A DNA stretch of 6,124 nucleotides, taken from an uncultured Desulfuromonadales bacterium (GTDB taxonomy: Bacteria; Desulfobacterota; Desulfuromonadia; Desulfuromonadales; Geopsychrobacteraceae). Of this stretch, positions 1-5,694 are shown piece by piece. Location of the stretch: assembly GCA_947259685.1 (NCBI GenBank), contig CAMYNC010000191.1, forward strand, positions 1 through 6,124. The letters run 5' to 3'. A program made the position numbers and the translations under genes. Below the pieces are notes generated by a model. It saw nothing but the letters and a program-made list of their open reading frames with translations, had not been told where the DNA came from and did no database searches. Position 1 is the stretch's first letter. Each line of letters begins with the position of its first letter.

Positions 1-1
1 A

Positions 2-229
2 GCTGCGATTGCCGCTGGTCAGCAGGTTTATGCTGACAACTGTGCCGCCTGTCACGGTGACAACCTTGAAGGCGATATCGGTCCCGAGCTGGCCGGCGCA
101 GGCTATGATGACGCCAGTCTATTTGAGATCATCTACAGCGGCATCACCGACAACGGTATGCCGGCCTTCTCCACCCTCGGTTCGGATAAGGTCTGGCAAT
201 TGGTTAACTTCATTCAGTCAAAGGAATAA
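2..229 (+). CDS. C-terminal part of a c-type cytochrome of the cbb3 oxidase (5' end outside window)
   Basis: An open frame enters from the left edge and gives 75 residues before a TAA stop. It holds one class I haem c domain: the haem-attachment motif CAACH at visible residues 14-18, with His18 as proximal ligand. A Met at visible residue 53, in the context NGMPAF, is the likely distal axial ligand, and a closing helix around VWQLVNFI is the usual C-terminal helix of such domains. It should be an electron-transferring domain on the periplasmic side of the membrane, feeding the cbb3 oxidase. It ends 3 bases before the next gene. In the usual order ccoN-ccoO-ccoQ-ccoP, the gene before ccoQ is ccoO, so this could be a cytochrome domain fused to the end of CcoO. 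It could also be a separate haem subunit replacing the haem part of CcoP. The visible part cannot decide. The cytochrome call is firm; the subunit identity is inferred. Confidence 0.88.
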   Translation, partial: AAIAAGQQVYADNCAACHGDNLEGDIGPELAGAGYDDASLFEIIYSGITDNGMPAFSTLGSDKVWQLVNFIQSKE

Positions 230-232
230 ATA

Positions 233-373
233 ATGGACTTAGCTTCTCTGCTTTATCTGGGAATCACCTTCGGACTGTTTGTTATTTTTGCTGCAATCGT
301 CTATCGAACCTACAGCAGAAAAAATAAACAAAAGAATGAAGAAGCTAAGTATAAGATGCTGGATGACGACTGA
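233..373 (+). CDS. ccoQ: CcoQ-like small single-helix subunit of cbb3 oxidase
   Basis: A 46-residue ORF starts at ATG 233 with a Shine-Dalgarno-like AAGGA at 221-225 (7-base spacing), inside the end of the preceding cytochrome gene. The protein has one hydrophobic segment at about residues 5-24, a basic stretch at 25-34 (R, K rich) and an acidic end, EEAKYKMLDDD at residues 36-46. Short length, one helix, a positively charged cytoplasmic flank and an acidic tail fit CcoQ/FixQ, the small subunit that stabilises the cbb3 complex, and the position before a CcoP-type gene supports it. The tail is nearly the same as that of the CcoS protein encoded further down (EAAKYRMLDDD, also residues 36-46), so a CcoS-like origin is an alternative. 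The gene is certain enough from its RBS, spacing and composition; the name rests mainly on position. Confidence 0.72.
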   Translation: MDLASLLYLGITFGLFVIFAAIVYRTYSRKNKQKNEEAKYKMLDDD

Positions 374-384
374 TTTTACCTTCG

Positions 385-395
385 AAAGGAAAGGA
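385..395 (+). promoter_or_regulatory. Ribosome binding site of the CcoP-anchor gene
   Basis: Two successive purine-rich copies of AAGGA lie here (386-390 and 391-395), the second 7 bases before ATG 403. This strong site supports 403 as the true start of the short CcoP-like gene and argues that the short protein is really made. Confidence 0.6.
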
Positions 396-402
396 TAGGC
401 CA

Positions 403-606
403 ATGAGTTCAGAATCTCATGACGAACATGCTGACGGGATTGTTGAAGACCGTAAGCAGGCGCCTCCGGGCTACTTTTATATTCTGTTTTTTGGCTTGAT
501 TATCTGGGGTGTGATATTCTGCGGATATTATCTGCTCAGCGGTTGGAGTTCCGATTCCGAGTTCCAAGAGAAGATGGGAACCTACCAGGAACAGGTTGCG
601 AAATAA
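403..606 (+). CDS. ccoP: CcoP N-terminal domain (FixP_N-like) membrane anchor without haem c domains
   Basis: The 67-residue product has a polar His/Asp/Glu-rich N-terminus, the segment DGIVED at residues 11-16, a Pro pair at 21-22, one transmembrane helix at about 24-45, a GW at 47-48 and a polar end (YQEQVAK, 61-67). This order matches the N-terminal domain of CcoP/FixP (typically a DGI-E motif, a proline, an aromatic helix, then a GW and an E-V-A stretch), which docks CcoP to CcoN. A usual CcoP has about 300 residues with two CXXCH haem domains after this anchor. Here translation ends at TAA 604-606 with no CXXCH in the following 62 bases in any frame, and a strong terminator follows at once, so it does not look like a recent frameshift of a longer gene. 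The haem function is probably supplied by the cytochrome domain encoded upstream. Start supported by a strong RBS. Confidence 0.78.
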   Translation: MSSESHDEHADGIVEDRKQAPPGYFYILFFGLIIWGVIFCGYYLLSGWSSDSEFQEKMGTYQEQVAK

Positions 607-619
607 GCCGGAACTTGAC

Positions 620-648
620 ACGGGGGAAGCCAAGCTTCCCCCGTTTTT
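620..648 (+). terminator. Strong rho-independent terminator after the structural cbb3 genes
   Basis: A perfect 10-bp GC-rich stem, CGGGGGAAGC (621-630) with GCTTCCCCCG (634-643), has a 3-base loop (CAA) and can gain one A-T pair (620/644). It is followed by a run of five T (644-648). It lies 14 bases after the stop of the CcoP-anchor gene and ends 20 bases before the ATG of ccoG. The T run is on the + strand side only, so it acts on rightward transcription. It should end most transcripts from the oxidase structural genes, leaving ccoG and the genes after it to partial readthrough or another start. Confidence 0.9.
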
Positions 649-668
649 CATTGATTTGAGACTCCTGA

Positions 669-1907
669 ATGACTATCCCGAACCTGCTTGGCCCAAAACG
701 GCGGCTTTTTCAATGGACAACATCATTACTGATTCTGCTTGTGCCCTGGATCCAACCGGGTGGTGACAGCCTCTTCCGAATCGACATCTCCAGCCTCAGC
801 CTGCATCTGTTTGGGCAGATTCTGCGCATTGAAGAGCTCTACCTGTTTCTGCTCTTTTGCCTGACCTTCGGCGTCGCGTTCCTCTTGATTACCTTGATAT
901 CAGGACGGATCTGGTGCGGCTGGGCCTGCCCGCAAACCACCCTGAACGATGTCGCGGAATGGTTTGCCAGAAAACTGGGCTTGAAAATCAGCCATAATCG
1001 CCTGCAAGGACCGGCTTGGAAAAAACTGGTGGCGCAATTGCTCTATCTCTGCCTGGCCTTGCTGGTCGCCGCCAACCTGCTCTGGTATTTCATAGAGCCA
1101 CAGCGTTTTTTCCTCAGTCTGTTACAGACCGAAATGACCTTCGGCGTCCTGGCCACCTTTCTTGTTCTGACCCTGCTGATCTATCTTGACTTGGCCCTGA
1201 TTCGCCGCCTCATGTGCAAGGAGTTCTGCCCCTATGGCCGGATTCAAACCTCGCTGGTTGATCCCGGCACCCTGACCTTACAGCTGCCCGCAACGGAGAA
1301 AAGTCGCTGCATCAGGTGCAACTCTTGTGTCCGCAGTTGCCCGATGGAAATCGATATTCGCAACGGCTACCAGGTTGAGTGCATTAACTGCGGCCGCTGC
1401 CTCGACGCCTGCCGGCAGGTGATGCTCAAACGCCAACAGCCCGGCCTGATCTATTACACTTTCGGCGCCAGCAACCAGGGCTCCAAGCTCCTTCTAAACC
1501 CGCGTACCCTGCTCCTCAGCCTGGCCCTTATCAGTCTGATTTCGGTGCTCAGCGTCGCAGTAATGACCCGGGCCGAAGCCACCTTGAAAGTTGCCCATTC
1601 TCACACGGCGATCAGCCGGATGTTGAAGGATGGACAGCATGCTAACTTTTTTAACGCCTGGCTGAATAATCGCGGTCCCGAAGACACAATCTTCCATCTG
1701 CAGGCCAGAAACAGCTCCGGTAAGCCATTGGTCATTAAAGGGCCGACTGCTGACCTTAAATTACGTGGCGGAGAAAATCGTAAGCTGGATTTCGTCCTGG
1801 TCACTCAGGCATCCGATCAGCCCTTCATGATAGAATTTGTTTTACTCAATGCACTGGATGAGGAATTGGCGCTGGCCAAAGCTCAAATCACCCCGGTCAG
1901 CAACTAA
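669..1907 (+). CDS. ccoG: CcoG, polyferredoxin-type cupric reductase for cbb3 oxidase assembly
   Basis: The 412-residue membrane protein has predicted helices at about residues 14-30, 57-77, 122-142, 158-178 and 281-299. The motif WCGWACP (Cys83, Cys87) follows the second helix and CKEFCP (Cys183, Cys187) follows the fourth. A 2x[4Fe-4S] ferredoxin domain follows: Cys214, 217, 220, 224 (with CP) and Cys238, 241, 244, 248. After the last helix a soluble beta-rich domain (about 305-412) fits the Ig-like C-terminal domain of FixG. This architecture is that of CcoG/FixG/RdxA; CcoG of Rhodobacter was shown to reduce Cu(II) to Cu(I), supplying copper for the CuB centre. The second cluster ends CRQ rather than CP. 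The N-terminus is short compared with many homologues of about 460-480 residues. ATG 669 has only a weak SD (TTGAG, 656-660). It is followed 11 bases later by ccoH. Confidence 0.95.
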   Translation: MTIPNLLGPKRRLFQWTTSLLILLVPWIQPGGDSLFRIDISSLSLHLFGQILRIEELYLFLLFCLTFGVAFLLITLISGRIWCGWACPQTTLNDVAEWFARKLGLKISHNRLQGPAWKKLVAQLLYLCLALLVAANLLWYFIEPQRFFLSLLQTEMTFGVLATFLVLTLLIYLDLALIRRLMCKEFCPYGRIQTSLVDPGTLTLQLPATEKSRCIRCNSCVRSCPMEIDIRNGYQVECINCGRCLDACRQVMLKRQQPGLIYYTFGASNQGSKLLLNPRTLLLSLALISLISVLSVAVMTRAEATLKVAHSHTAISRMLKDGQHANFFNAWLNNRGPEDTIFHLQARNSSGKPLVIKGPTADLKLRGGENRKLDFVLVTQASDQPFMIEFVLLNALDEELALAKAQITPVSN

Positions 1908-1918
1908 AAGGAAAATAG

Positions 1919-2365
1919 ATGCCGAAAAATTTTTACCCCATGGTGATCATGACCCTGCTTGCCAGTTTTCTGCTTTTTTCCGGATGGTCCGCCTATCGGG
2001 CCAGCACTCGGGGTAGCCAGATTACCGATCGCGACTATTACAGCAAAGGGTTGAAATACAATACCACCCTGGTTGAAAAACGTGCCGCGACAGTCCTCGG
2101 CTGGCGCCTTGACACCAAACTGAATGATCAACGACTGGAGATTCAACTGCTCGATGGCCAGGGCCAGCCGGTGACCGGTGCCAGAGGTCAACTAAGCTTT
2201 TACCTGGAAAGTGACCGCAGCACCCCTGCCCGGGAACTTGAAGAGACGAGCCCCGGCCAATATCAAGCCCTGCTACCCGCCAGCTTGACTGGCGAAGTGA
2301 GTGTCCGCGTCGTCTTTGAGCGTGAAGGGGCACGCATCAACCGCCAGCTGCTACTGAATATCTGA
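1919..2365 (+). CDS. ccoH: CcoH (FixH family) cbb3 oxidase assembly protein
   Basis: The 148-residue protein has one N-terminal transmembrane helix (about residues 7-25). The FixH signature stretch DRDYYSKGLKYN lies at residues 37-48, where family members have a D-Y-Y-x-K-G-x-x-Y-N pattern. A soluble, beta-rich domain with no cysteine follows, predicted to be periplasmic. FixH/CcoH proteins bind the cbb3 complex during and after assembly and are needed for its stability; they are usually found between ccoG and ccoI, as here. A clear SD, AAAGGA at 1907-1912, lies 6 bases before ATG 1919 and partly overlaps the ccoG stop. The TGA stop shares its A with the ATG of ccoI (TGATG), so the two are probably translationally coupled. 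Length is typical for the family. Confidence 0.93.
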   Translation: MPKNFYPMVIMTLLASFLLFSGWSAYRASTRGSQITDRDYYSKGLKYNTTLVEKRAATVLGWRLDTKLNDQRLEIQLLDGQGQPVTGARGQLSFYLESDRSTPARELEETSPGQYQALLPASLTGEVSVRVVFEREGARINRQLLLNI

Positions 2366-4767
2366 TGAGCGGCCTGCCCTCCTCTTTTAGCTGCATCCAC
2401 TGCGGTGACAGCTTCTCACCTGCCGAACTGGTCAGCGAAGAGGTTGCCGGTAAAACCCTGTATTTCTGCTGCCATGGCTGCCGAGGAGCCTATCTGATTA
2501 TCAGCGGTGCCGGTTTGGAAAGCTTTTATCAGCGCCGCGATCGACAAGCTGGAGCGCTCAAGGAAGCTTTTCAATCAGAGTTTGATGCCGAGTACCTGGA
2601 GCGTTTTGTCAGCCGCTCAGACAATGCCGCCAGAATCAGTCTGATTATCGATGGGATCCGCTGTGCCAGCTGCATCTGGCTGATCGAACGGATCTTGCAG
2701 CAGCACACCGGGATCCGCCAGGCTCGGGTCAACTTTGCCACCCATCGCGTCTTAATCGATTTCGACGAGACAGAGATCTCACCGGCAGAGATCTGCATCC
2801 AACTGGCAGAGCTGGGTTATCTACCCCGCCCGTATTCTCCCGACGAACTGGAAAAGCTTCATCAACAGGAAACGCGCAAGCTGCTGTTCCGTTTCGGCAC
2901 TGCGGTTTTTCTGTCAATGCAGCTGATGGGCTTTTCCATTGCCCTTTATGCTGGCTATTTTCAGGGTATCGACCCGGAATCCCGCAACCTGCTGCAAATC
3001 TTTGCCGCCCTGGTTACCACGCCGGTCATTTTTTATTCTGGAGCCCCTTTTCTGCGGGGCGCCTGGTTCAGCCTTCGCAACCGCCAACCGAATATGGACC
3101 TGCTGATCGCCCTTGGTGCGCTTTCCGCCTATGGCTACAGCCTTTATGCGTTGACCCAGGGAAAAGAAGTCTATTTTGATACTGCCGCCATGATTATCAC
3201 CCTGATTCTGGCTGGCCGGTTGTTCGAAAACACCGCACGGCGCAAGGCATCAGCCGGAGTTGACCGGCTCCTCAAACTGGCGCCAGCCAAGGCCAGCTGC
3301 TGGCGGGAAGCGGGCTGGCGGTCGATCGACAGCGAGCAGCTGCAGCCGGGTGACTTAATTCAAGTTGCAGCCGGGGAACGTTTTCCCGCAGACGGGACCA
3401 TCCGCACCGGAACCACGGAAATCGATGAATCAGCCGTCAGCGGCGAGTCCCTGCCGGTGCTGCGCGCTCCGGGTGCGCAAATCATCTCCGGCAGTCTCAA
3501 CTTAAACGCCCGGGTCGAAGTAGAAATCACTTCAATCGCCGCGGATTCGTTTATTGCCCGGGTCGCCGCTTTGGTCGAACAGGCCCAGTCTCGCAAGGCT
3601 CCGGTGCAACAGCTCGCTGACCGTTTGGCGAGCCGCTTTATCCCTCTGGTCCTGCTGATTGCCTGTTCAACCTATTTTTATTGGGATGGAGGCCAGGCAG
3701 GCTTACTCAATGCCATTACCGTTCTGGTGGTGGCCTGCCCCTGTGCTTTGGGGTTGGCGACACCGACAGCAGTAATGGTCGCAACCGGACGGGCGGCCGA
3801 GGCCGGCATCCTGTTTCGTGGTGGCGATGTTCTCGAAGCCACCGCCGGCTTGGATCTCATCGCCTTTGATAAAACCGGCACCTTGACCAACGGTCAGCCC
3901 CAAGTGACCGCGCTTCACCCCCATCAATGCCAGCCGCAACAATTATTTCACTGGTTGGCCGCCGCCGAAGCCGGAAGTCATCACCCCCTCGCCAGGGGAA
4001 TTCTCGAACAGGCCAGGAAGGAGGGCTTTATCCCCCCTTCGCCGCAAGAGTCGAACGCCTGGCCGGGGCGGGGGATTGAAACCCTGAGCGAGGATGATCG
4101 CTTTTTGGCCGGAAGTCGCTTGTTTTTGCTGGAGCGTGGCATTCTGCTGCCCGAACTCGACTCTTCCAGTGATTGTAGCGAAGTTCATTTAGCGCAAAAT
4201 GGCCACTACCGTGGCTATGTCGAATTAAACGATCAGCCGCGAGATGGCGCCGCAACGTTGATCAGCGGCCTGGAAAGCAGAGGGCTTCTCACCATGCTGC
4301 TCACCGGCGACCGAAATTCGGTCGCTGAAGCGCTCTGCAGGTCGCTGAAAATTAAAGATTTTCGCGCCGAACTGACGCCAGCCGAAAAAGCTGCAATTCT
4401 GGAAGGTGCCAAGGGCAAGCACAGCATGATGGTCGGTGATGGGATCAACGACGCCCCGGCCCTGACCGCCGCCCGGGTCGGCTGCAGCCTGGCCGGTAGT
4501 AGCGACATTGCTCTGGAAGCCGCCGACCTGCTGTTGACGCTACCACAATTGCCAAAGCTGTTAACGGCTGTTGACCTGGCGCGGCGAACCATGCGGATTA
4601 TCCGTCAGAACCTGTTCTGGGCTTTCAGCTATAATTTACTGGCGCTGCCCTTGGCCGCGACTGGTAATCTGGCACCGGTCTACGGTGCGGCGGCGATGGC
4701 CTTCAGTTCGGTATGCGTTCTATCAAATTCACTGCGACTGAAAAGGATAAATCTCCATCATGCTTGA
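2365..4767 (+). CDS. ccoI: CcoI, P1B-type copper-exporting ATPase for cbb3 oxidase
   Basis: The 800-residue protein begins with a Cys-rich metal-binding domain (Cys10/Cys13 and Cys35, Cys36, Cys39) found in FixI/CcoI-type pumps. An HMA domain with the Cu-binding CASC motif (Cys100, Cys103) follows. About eight membrane helices are predicted (about 172-197, 206-226, 243-263, 267-287, 424-441, 446-470, 748-768, 771-791). Catalytic features are the SGES actuator loop (359-362), the CPC transport motif (458-460), the phosphorylation site DKTGT with Asp502, the HP motif (His540-Pro541) and the GDGINDAP hinge (691-698). Tyr756-Asn757 and Met778 with Ser781-Ser782 match the Cu(I) sites of CopA-type pumps. 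It uses ATP to move Cu(I) from cytoplasm to periplasm, where slow, high-affinity CcoI-type pumps supply CuB of CcoN. It overlaps ccoH by 1 base and ccoS by 8. All key residues are present. Confidence 0.97.
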   Translation: MSGLPSSFSCIHCGDSFSPAELVSEEVAGKTLYFCCHGCRGAYLIISGAGLESFYQRRDRQAGALKEAFQSEFDAEYLERFVSRSDNAARISLIIDGIRCASCIWLIERILQQHTGIRQARVNFATHRVLIDFDETEISPAEICIQLAELGYLPRPYSPDELEKLHQQETRKLLFRFGTAVFLSMQLMGFSIALYAGYFQGIDPESRNLLQIFAALVTTPVIFYSGAPFLRGAWFSLRNRQPNMDLLIALGALSAYGYSLYALTQGKEVYFDTAAMIITLILAGRLFENTARRKASAGVDRLLKLAPAKASCWREAGWRSIDSEQLQPGDLIQVAAGERFPADGTIRTGTTEIDESAVSGESLPVLRAPGAQIISGSLNLNARVEVEITSIAADSFIARVAALVEQAQSRKAPVQQLADRLASRFIPLVLLIACSTYFYWDGGQAGLLNAITVLVVACPCALGLATPTAVMVATGRAAEAGILFRGGDVLEATAGLDLIAFDKTGTLTNGQPQVTALHPHQCQPQQLFHWLAAAEAGSHHPLARGILEQARKEGFIPPSPQESNAWPGRGIETLSEDDRFLAGSRLFLLERGILLPELDSSSDCSEVHLAQNGHYRGYVELNDQPRDGAATLISGLESRGLLTMLLTGDRNSVAEALCRSLKIKDFRAELTPAEKAAILEGAKGKHSMMVGDGINDAPALTAARVGCSLAGSSDIALEAADLLLTLPQLPKLLTAVDLARRTMRIIRQNLFWAFSYNLLALPLAATGNLAPVYGAAAMAFSSVCVLSNSLRLKRINLHHA

Positions 4768-4933
4768 ATCGATTCTGCTTTTGATTTTTCTCTCTTTTTG
4801 CATCGGCACCGGGGTCTGGTTGTTCTTTCTTTACGCTGTTAAAAAAGGCGAGTTCGACGACATCGAAGCAGCAAAATACCGCATGCTTGATGACGACGAT
4901 GACCTCGACCCTCCCTCGGTAAATCAACGGTAA
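4760..4933 (+). CDS. ccoS: CcoS, small cbb3 oxidase maturation protein
   Basis: The 57-residue protein has one hydrophobic helix (about residues 4-26), then KKGEFDD (28-34), the counterpart of the S/K-G-Q-F-D-D motif that marks CcoS/FixS, and an acidic tail with DDDDD at 44-48. CcoS is an inner-membrane protein; without it cbb3 oxidase is assembled lacking haem and copper cofactors in the catalytic subunit. The start ATG 4760 lies inside the end of ccoI (8-base overlap in another frame), with AAGGA at 4743-4747, 12 bases upstream, so translation is probably coupled to ccoI. Nine residues after the acidic run (49-57) extend it slightly beyond the usual end. The tail EAAKYRMLDDD (36-46) is nearly the same as in the CcoQ-position protein. 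Confidence 0.92.
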   Translation: MLESILLLIFLSFCIGTGVWLFFLYAVKKGEFDDIEAAKYRMLDDDDDLDPPSVNQR

Positions 4934-4941
4934 TTTACCGT
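4917..4941. repeat. Inverted repeat at the end of ccoS
   Basis: CGGTAAAT (4917-4924) is an exact inverted match to ATTTACCG (4933-4940) with an 8-base loop. The right arm can instead pair with a nearer copy: ACGGTAA (4927-4933) with TTACCGT (4935-4941) around one central base. It spans the ccoS stop codon. The stem is AT-rich and followed only by TGATTTTA, so it is a poor intrinsic terminator. It may slow transcription, protect mRNA or be a protein-binding dyad before the next gene; none of these is shown. Confidence 0.45.
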
Positions 4942-4996
4942 GATTTTAGCTGGCCGTTATGCTAGTATCTCACGCAAAAATAGAAGAACTTCAGGC

Positions 4997-5001
4997 GGGA
5001 G
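4997..5001 (+). promoter_or_regulatory. Ribosome binding site deciding the start of the TauE/SafE-like gene
   Basis: GGGAG sits 6 bases before ATG 5008. It picks this start over the earlier ATG at 4959, which is in another frame and opens an unrelated reading frame without membrane or family features. Confidence 0.6.
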
Positions 5002-5007
5002 AAACTG

Positions 5008-5694
5008 ATGAATCCACTTTATTCAATGGCGTTTATGACCGGGTTGCTCGGCTCCGCTCACTGTATCGGCATGTGTGGCGGCCTGGTCAGTGCTCTTTCC
5101 TTGACCAAAGACGGCCAGAACAGTGGTCTGACCTTTCACCTGCTCTATAATCTCGGGCGGATCTTAACTTATGCTCTGATCGGTTTGGTGGTTGGCTGGA
5201 TCGGTTCGGCCATGGCTTTTAAGGGATCGCTACAGGACGTCACGCGATTCCTGCTGATCGGCACCGATCTGCTGGTGATTGTTGTCGGTCTGGGTAGCGC
5301 CGGCCTCTTTAACCGGCTGAATATCATGTCGCTGGAATTCAGCGGTCCCATCCGCAGCTTGAGTCACGCCGTGAAAGGCTTGCGTCAACTTCCTCCGGCC
5401 CTGGCCGCCCTGCCGCTGGGAATTCTGTTCGGCTTTCTGCCCTGCGGCTTTCTCTATGCCATGGTCCTCACTGCTGCCCAGACAACCGACAGCCTGGCCG
5501 GCGCGATCACCATGGCCGCATTCGGCCTGGGAACGGTCCCGGCCCTGTTTCTCGTCGGCAGCGCAGCTCAGTGGTTCAGTTCAAGGCGCAGTTGGATGCT
5601 TAAAGCGGCAGGAATCATGGTGGCGTTGATGGGCTGCTATAATCTTTTTCGCCACATTCGCATGCTCAGCATGGCCAGTGGCATGCATCACTGA
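5008..5694 (+). CDS. TauE/SafE-like (COG2836, UreH/DsbD_2-type) membrane protein of the cbb3 locus
   Basis: The 228-residue protein has about six membrane helices (near 5-27, 44-66, 80-100, 133-157, 163-187, 198-214). Its first helix carries the family mark GLLGSAHCIGMCGG (residues 12-25; His18, Cys19, Met22, Cys23), and a second conserved site is FLPCG (Pro145, Cys146). These two internal Cys elements recall the LysE/CcdA/DsbD fold, in which paired Cys pass reducing equivalents or bind metal. Databases usually call such proteins 'sulfite exporter TauE/SafE family', but members of this subgroup sit next to ccoS in many cbb3 loci, so a role in copper or thiol handling during oxidase maturation is more likely than sulfite export. 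The C-terminus after the last helix has His216, Met219, Met222, Met226, His227 and His228. It lies 74 bases after ccoS and its last 7 bases overlap the convergent gene. Exact function is unknown. Confidence 0.85.
   Translation: MNPLYSMAFMTGLLGSAHCIGMCGGLVSALSLTKDGQNSGLTFHLLYNLGRILTYALIGLVVGWIGSAMAFKGSLQDVTRFLLIGTDLLVIVVGLGSAGLFNRLNIMSLEFSGPIRSLSHAVKGLRQLPPALAALPLGILFGFLPCGFLYAMVLTAAQTTDSLAGAITMAAFGLGTVPALFLVGSAAQWFSSRRSWMLKAAGIMVALMGCYNLFRHIRMLSMASGMHH

Noticed and set aside
9..233. 74-codon rightward ORF at the left edge
   Set aside because: It is in a different frame from the cytochrome c domain with CAACH and the Met ligand, and its Thr/Ser/Pro-rich product matches nothing I recognise.
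650..661. TTGAT at 651-655 as half of an FNR/Anr box before ccoG
   Set aside because: The other half (ATCAA four bases on) is missing; the bases there are GACTC. No full FNR-type site was seen in the intergenic stretches.
403..668. Short CcoP as a frameshifted or decayed full-length gene
   Set aside because: No haem motif or remnant follows in any frame, a strong terminator lies 14 bases after the stop, and the RBS is intact, so it looks like a genuine short gene.
4233..4592. 119-codon leftward ORF inside ccoI
   Set aside because: It is opposite to an unbroken, fully conserved ATPase domain; its Ser/Arg/Ala-rich composition is typical of antisense shadow frames in GC-rich genes.
4934..4963. 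Possible promoter (TTTACC at 4934-4939, TATGCT at 4958-4963, 18-base spacing) before the TauE/SafE-like gene
   Set aside because: Both hexamers match the consensus at only about four of six positions and the spacing is not ideal; such matches are common by chance, so it is not listed as a feature.
4959..5150. 63-codon rightward ORF starting before the TauE/SafE-like gene
   Set aside because: It has no good RBS, overlaps the clear membrane protein in another frame and shows no family or membrane features.
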